Shown here one piece after another: positions 16,701 to 18,679 of a DNA stretch of 18,679 bases (within the stretch, counting starts at the first letter, position 1; every line of letters starts with the position of its first letter). Below the pieces are notes generated by a model. It was not told the DNA's origin, did no database searches, and saw only the letters and a program-made list of their open reading frames with translations. Origin of the DNA: Cyanobacteria bacterium UBA8803 (GTDB lineage Bacteria > Cyanobacteriota > Cyanobacteriia > Cyanobacteriales > Coleofasciculaceae). The DNA is taken from NCBI GenBank assembly GCA_003505715.1, contig DNXU01000310.1, forward strand, positions 1 through 18,679. The letters run 5' to 3'. A program made the position numbers and the translations under genes.

Positions 16701-17535
16701 GTTGAGAACCGCCTGATAGGTTAAGGTGATCGACATAAAGACTAATGCTGCCACCAGTAACACCAGTCGCGTCCACTATTGAACCATTAGCGATCGCTAC
16801 ATTCCCTCGGCTAATAGCTGCCGGAAAAGAGGGTGTAATACCTTGGATGGCGATCGTTCCTTCTCCTGCCAACCCCCCTAAAACCAATTGACCCCCTGGT
16901 GCCAGTAACCTGCCACCCTCAATACTGACGTTACCACCGAGAAGGGCGAGGGTTTGATTAGCAGGGACGGCAAGACGAGATTGCTGCACCTCTACAGCAG
17001 CCGCATTAGTGCCGTATTGTAAGCCAATCGGTACGTTAATGGTCAGCAAGGATGGGGACGCAGGGGAAGTCGCGCTAAATTGGGTGCCGTCCGCCAATTG
17101 GATGCTGTTCGCCGTACTAGCAATCAACGAACCGCCGATATCAAGGGTGGCATTAGGCCCAAATATAATCCCGTTAGGATTGAGCAGGAATAGATTAGCC
17201 GTGCCATTAGCTTTAAGTAACCCATCAATCCAAGACGCTGAGTTACCCGTAACACGGCTGATAATGTTTTGAATATCTGGGGAGTTATTAAAGAAGGCTG
17301 TCGTACCTGTAGGAACAGAGAATACTTGAAAACTGTGAAACAGCAGGCTTCCCGCTGCTGTTCCTCCTTCAATCAGGGTAGTATTACCTGCGGGTATTAC
17401 CTGGGAATTAGTAGGCAGCGTTTCGTCGCCCACAATTTGGGCAAAAACAGGCAAACCAGTTACCAGCCAACCCATAGTGAAGCTAGTGATGGAGTAGAGG
17501 GTTAGTTTCACCAGGTTTCTGGTAGAAAATTGCAT
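13738..17535 (-). CDS. Filamentous haemagglutinin-type TpsA exoprotein with inserted PPC-like domain
   Basis: A 1265-residue secreted protein. Residues 1-32 are a signal peptide (basic start, hydrophobic core, cut near VFA/QIV). Residues 33 to about 250 are the TPS secretion domain: NNSPDIQNIISRVTG, LFLLNPNGIIFGP (about 116-128) and GGSLIAST, as in cyanobacterial two-partner secretion proteins moved across the outer membrane by a TpsB/Omp85 pore. The remainder is a right-handed beta-helix of repeats like GDITVNATG and NAGDINITTP. At about 505-642 it is interrupted by a PPC-like module (GFDYYAFTINALN, DIDGGDGYSQNPGSLDTEL, VIANNDDANE), whose acidic loops may bind calcium. ATG at 17535 starts the signal peptide; no strong ribosome-binding site precedes it. 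No TpsB gene is in the window. Likely an adhesin or surface protein; ligand unknown. Confidence 0.88.
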   Translation of the reverse strand: MQFSTRNLVKLTLYSITSFTMGWLVTGLPVFAQIVGDETLPTNSQVIPAGNTTLIEGGTAAGSLLFHSFQVFSVPTGTTAFFNNSPDIQNIISRVTGNSASWIDGLLKANGTANLFLLNPNGIIFGPNATLDIGGSLIASTANSIQLADGTQFSATSPASPSLLTINVPIGLQYGTNAAAVEVQQSRLAVPANQTLALLGGNVSIEGGRLLAPGGQLVLGGLAGEGTIAIQGITPSFPAAISRGNVAIANGSIVDATGVTGGSISLYVDHLNLSGGSQLLTGIVPNNGLAGTTAGDILVNATGNITLSDRSLIANTLSSGALGNGGDIDIQGNTVALTSGSRMATVTQAPGAAGNIQIATNSLDISGLTADGLFSGILSHSTTLNSGLTGKISITPLNNQPGSVRAANRGFIATVTDSSSNGGAIAIDTHNLLLESGGQILTLARNGGKAGDITVNATGSVTMIGSSKDFIRSPFEGVTVYNLDGLPFSMEPNPEVEASGAGGIPYISLQRTPEQIISGQTVFGTASEGFDYYAFTINALNSRVIFDIDGGDGYSQNPGSLDTELVLFNGGTGEVIANNDDANENLGADGSIVNQDSYISTLLSPGSYVIGVGEFDTVPSSLNLLEGDRVDRGDTYRLQVSLQNQGTLGAFPPTPNNFNPNNFNPNYGKTSGLVSRSESSGNTGRLTINTPQFVMASGAEIAATASGTGKVEDITVNATTVDINNATISNITRGSGDAGSIVINAGEVQLSDRGLLNISNLGQGNTGDIQINADNVTLVRGGRLDNGTYIRGNTGKIVINAQDTVSLDGEFKGDTSHIFNIVAGPSAVGNAGGIEINTGFLSLTNGGSLNSTTYGEGNAGDIIINASEGVLLDGIASNRRGSNLLNRVRGTGRGNAGDINITTPIFSMTNGAEVFNRTEGIGDAGNFNITADEIFLSNSRIASSVEPGAVGNGGTLNFSARTISLTNGAKVSASTSGQGDAGQIFMKATDSISLDNSQISTAVSSQGTGSGGNIQIEADALILDNQASLTAATASGRGGDISLRLNDLLLMRRNSQITATAGTAGAGGDGGNIDINAPFIVAVQEENSDITANAFEGNGGKVQVTASGIFGLKFRAQQTPFSDITASSAFGVAGVVQITTLQLDPNSGLLQLPENVTDPAKQVIIGCAAARGNSFTVTGRGGLPEDPTATIRGQTVWQDMQDFSDLGELSQDLASPSSQSQFPSSSSPIIEATGWIVNAEGNMELVAHQPTGTLIRPSSRNPGCI
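13853..13883. repeat. Imperfect AACTGGG-type tandem repeat in the 3' end of the haemagglutinin gene
   Basis: Imperfect copies of AACTGG(GG) and ACTGGG lie in a row and encode a Ser/Gln-rich linker (SQSQFPSSSSP) near residues 1218-1228, between the beta-helix and a short conserved tail. It resembles the 7-mer arrays at 12438 and 18571 in GT-rich make-up and may have expanded the same way. Confidence 0.5.
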
Positions 17536-17889
17536 GGGGTGTATATCAAAAAACTGCCAAGGAAGCAGAAACCTGTATAGCGTTTTTACAAATATGTCTG
17601 ATGATAACCTCAGGAGGCTGGCACTTTTGGCGTTGAAATGCTATCAAAAGCTTGCTGAGAAAGGGTTATATGGAAATTTACCATCTTAATTGGCTCTGCG
17701 CTCCCTTCGGCTATGCTCAGGGTAAACGCCATATATAATGGTTATGGTGCGTGAGCTACCGCATAACGCACCATACTAAAGAATTTTTATGCGTCTTGGT
17801 GTACGCAGTTCATGACGGCTATTGAATATTTATAAAAATGTCCAGAATTTGGTAGAAGGGAAGGAAGAGTTGGACATAATGCAATAGGG
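17536..17889. other. Divergent spacer between haemagglutinin and deoC
   Basis: This 354-bp interval holds no supportable gene. It should contain promoters for both directions, but neither is clear; an AT-rich stretch at about 17822-17837 (TATTGAATATTTATAA) is the best candidate -10 region for deoC. A CTCCCTTCGGCTATGCTCAGGG stretch (17701-17722 region) and the hairpin at 17743-17775 look like dispersed cyanobacterial repeats. Confidence 0.4.
17743..17775. repeat. Hairpin TATGGTGCGT-N13-ACGCACCATA, dispersed repeat
   Basis: A perfect 10-bp stem (17743-17752 with 17766-17775) closes a 13-base loop. GGTGCGT/ACGCACC palindromes of this form occur widely between cyanobacterial genes. With no T-run it is unlikely to be an intrinsic terminator. 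It lies about 115 bp upstream of deoC. Confidence 0.6.
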
Positions 17890-18570
17890 ATGGCTAAAGA
17901 CTATCCAGAAATTGATATCGCGCCGTTAATCGACCACGCGCTGCTAAACCCCACGGCCACACCAGAGCAGGTAGAAAAATTGTGCCAAGAGGCTGATCGC
18001 TTTCACTTTGCCGCAGTGTGTGTCTATCCCATTTACGTGAAACAAGCGGTGGCTCTACTGCAAGGTAGGCCACCCAAAATCTGTACTGTCATCGGTTTCC
18101 CGACAGGAGCAACCACACCAGCCACCAAGCTCTACGAAGCGCAAGAGGCTGTAGAAAATGGTGCCACAGAGCTTGATGTAGTCATCCACTTGGGTGGGTT
18201 AAAAGCCGGGAAAACCGACGAAGTTTATCGGGAAATCGCCCAAATCTGTGAGGAAACGGGTCAAACCGTCAAAGCTATATTGGAAACTAGCCTGTTAACC
18301 GATGCCGAAAAACGCCTAGCGGTGGAAATCTGTATGGATGCAGGAGTGCAATTTATCAAAACCAGTACTGGTTGGCAGGGAGGTGCTACCGTAGCGGATG
18401 TGAGATTTTTAAAAACAATTACGCGGGGGCAGATTGGCATTAAAGCATCAGGAGGCATCCGCACGATCGAGCAAGCCTTGGATTTAGTAGCGGCAGGTGC
18501 AACAAGACTAGGCACATCTCGCGGCCCAGATTTGTTAAGCCAACTAGAGAATCAGGAAAAAGAAGAATAG
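17890..18570 (+). CDS. deoC: Deoxyribose-phosphate aldolase
   Basis: A 226-residue class I aldolase, normal length, that splits 2-deoxy-D-ribose 5-phosphate into glyceraldehyde 3-phosphate and acetaldehyde in the cytosol (deoxynucleoside salvage). Visible features are [11 protein letters not shown] near the N-terminus, [21 protein letters not shown] with Asp96, the Schiff-base Lys157 in [10 protein letters not shown], Lys185 in [10 protein letters not shown] and the C-terminal LGTSRG phosphate-binding loop. All catalytic residues are present. It is the only plus-strand gene here, divergent from the haemagglutinin. ATG at 17890 begins MAKDYPEID; the nearest purine-rich tract (GGAAGGAAGAG) is about 22 bases upstream, so initiation signals are weak. 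A 7-bp tandem repeat begins at the base after its stop codon. Confidence 0.95.
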   Translation: MAKDYPEIDIAPLIDHALLNPTATPEQVEKLCQEADRFHFAAVCVYPIYVKQAVALLQGRPPKICTVIGFPTGATTPATKLYEAQEAVENGATELDVVIHLGGLKAGKTDEVYREIAQICEETGQTVKAILETSLLTDAEKRLAVEICMDAGVQFIKTSTGWQGGATVADVRFLKTITRGQIGIKASGGIRTIEQALDLVAAGATRLGTSRGPDLLSQLENQEKEE

Positions 18571-18679
18571 TTGTTGGTTGTTGGTTGTTGGTTGTTGGTT
18601 GTTAGTTGTTAGTTGTTGGTTGTTAGTTGTTGGTTGTTGGTTGTTGGTTGTTAGTTGTTGGTTGTTGGTTGTTAGTTGT
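18571..18679. repeat. Heptanucleotide minisatellite (TTGTTRG), 15.5 units, open at window end
   Basis: Fifteen complete 7-bp units plus four bases follow the deoC stop with no gap. Units are TTGTTGG or TTGTTAG, the variable sixth base reading G G G G A A G A G G G A G G A. The array continues past the window edge. Such short tandemly repeated repetitive sequences are typical of filamentous cyanobacteria. No function is established; it may include the 3' end of the deoC transcript. Confidence 0.92.

Noticed and set aside
18571..18679. Possible coding repeat or CRISPR array
   Set aside because: The 7-bp unit has no spacers and begins after the deoC stop; it is a simple minisatellite.

Overview
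The window reads as cyanobacterial chromosome. The palindrome GCGATCGC (HIP1) occurs about fifteen times on both sides of most genes. Other typical signs are CHAT-TPR and DUF2887/Rpn genes, a TPS-type haemagglutinin with the cyanobacterial NPNGIIFGP motif, heptanucleotide tandem repeats and several dispersed palindromic repeats between genes. A filamentous or mat-forming species is likely, but the sequence alone does not fix the genus. All genes are on the minus strand except deoC at the right end.

Left block (1-3763): a leucyl-tRNA synthetase paralogue whose CP1 editing domain is cleanly absent and whose start codon is out of frame by one base at an A6 run. Upstream of it, in the same direction, lies an MFS exporter. 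Dispersed GGACTTACGC-type repeats separate these genes from the next block.

Middle block (3764-10659): first, a two-gene module of an XRE/ImmA-IrrE-like regulator (catalytic Glu of HExxH replaced by Gly) and a PIN-domain protein, resembling a toxin-antitoxin pair. Second, a tightly packed three-gene operon, transcribed as TPR-CHAT protease, then DUF2887/Rpn-type nuclease, then an unrecognised protein with two C-terminal membrane segments. This operon is the best candidate here for an uncharacterised conflict or suicide system: a protease, a nuclease and a membrane protein that could be its target.

Right block (10728-18679): a 971-residue fusion of a degenerate PlsY-like membrane domain to a PEP-synthase-type ATP-grasp and phosphohistidine domain, without a PEP-binding barrel; it contains an in-gene 7-bp repeat that could shift frame. 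Next is a 1265-residue secreted TPS-type haemagglutinin with a PPC-like domain inside its beta-helix. Divergent from it is deoC (deoxyribose-phosphate aldolase), followed directly by a 7-bp minisatellite that runs off the window end.
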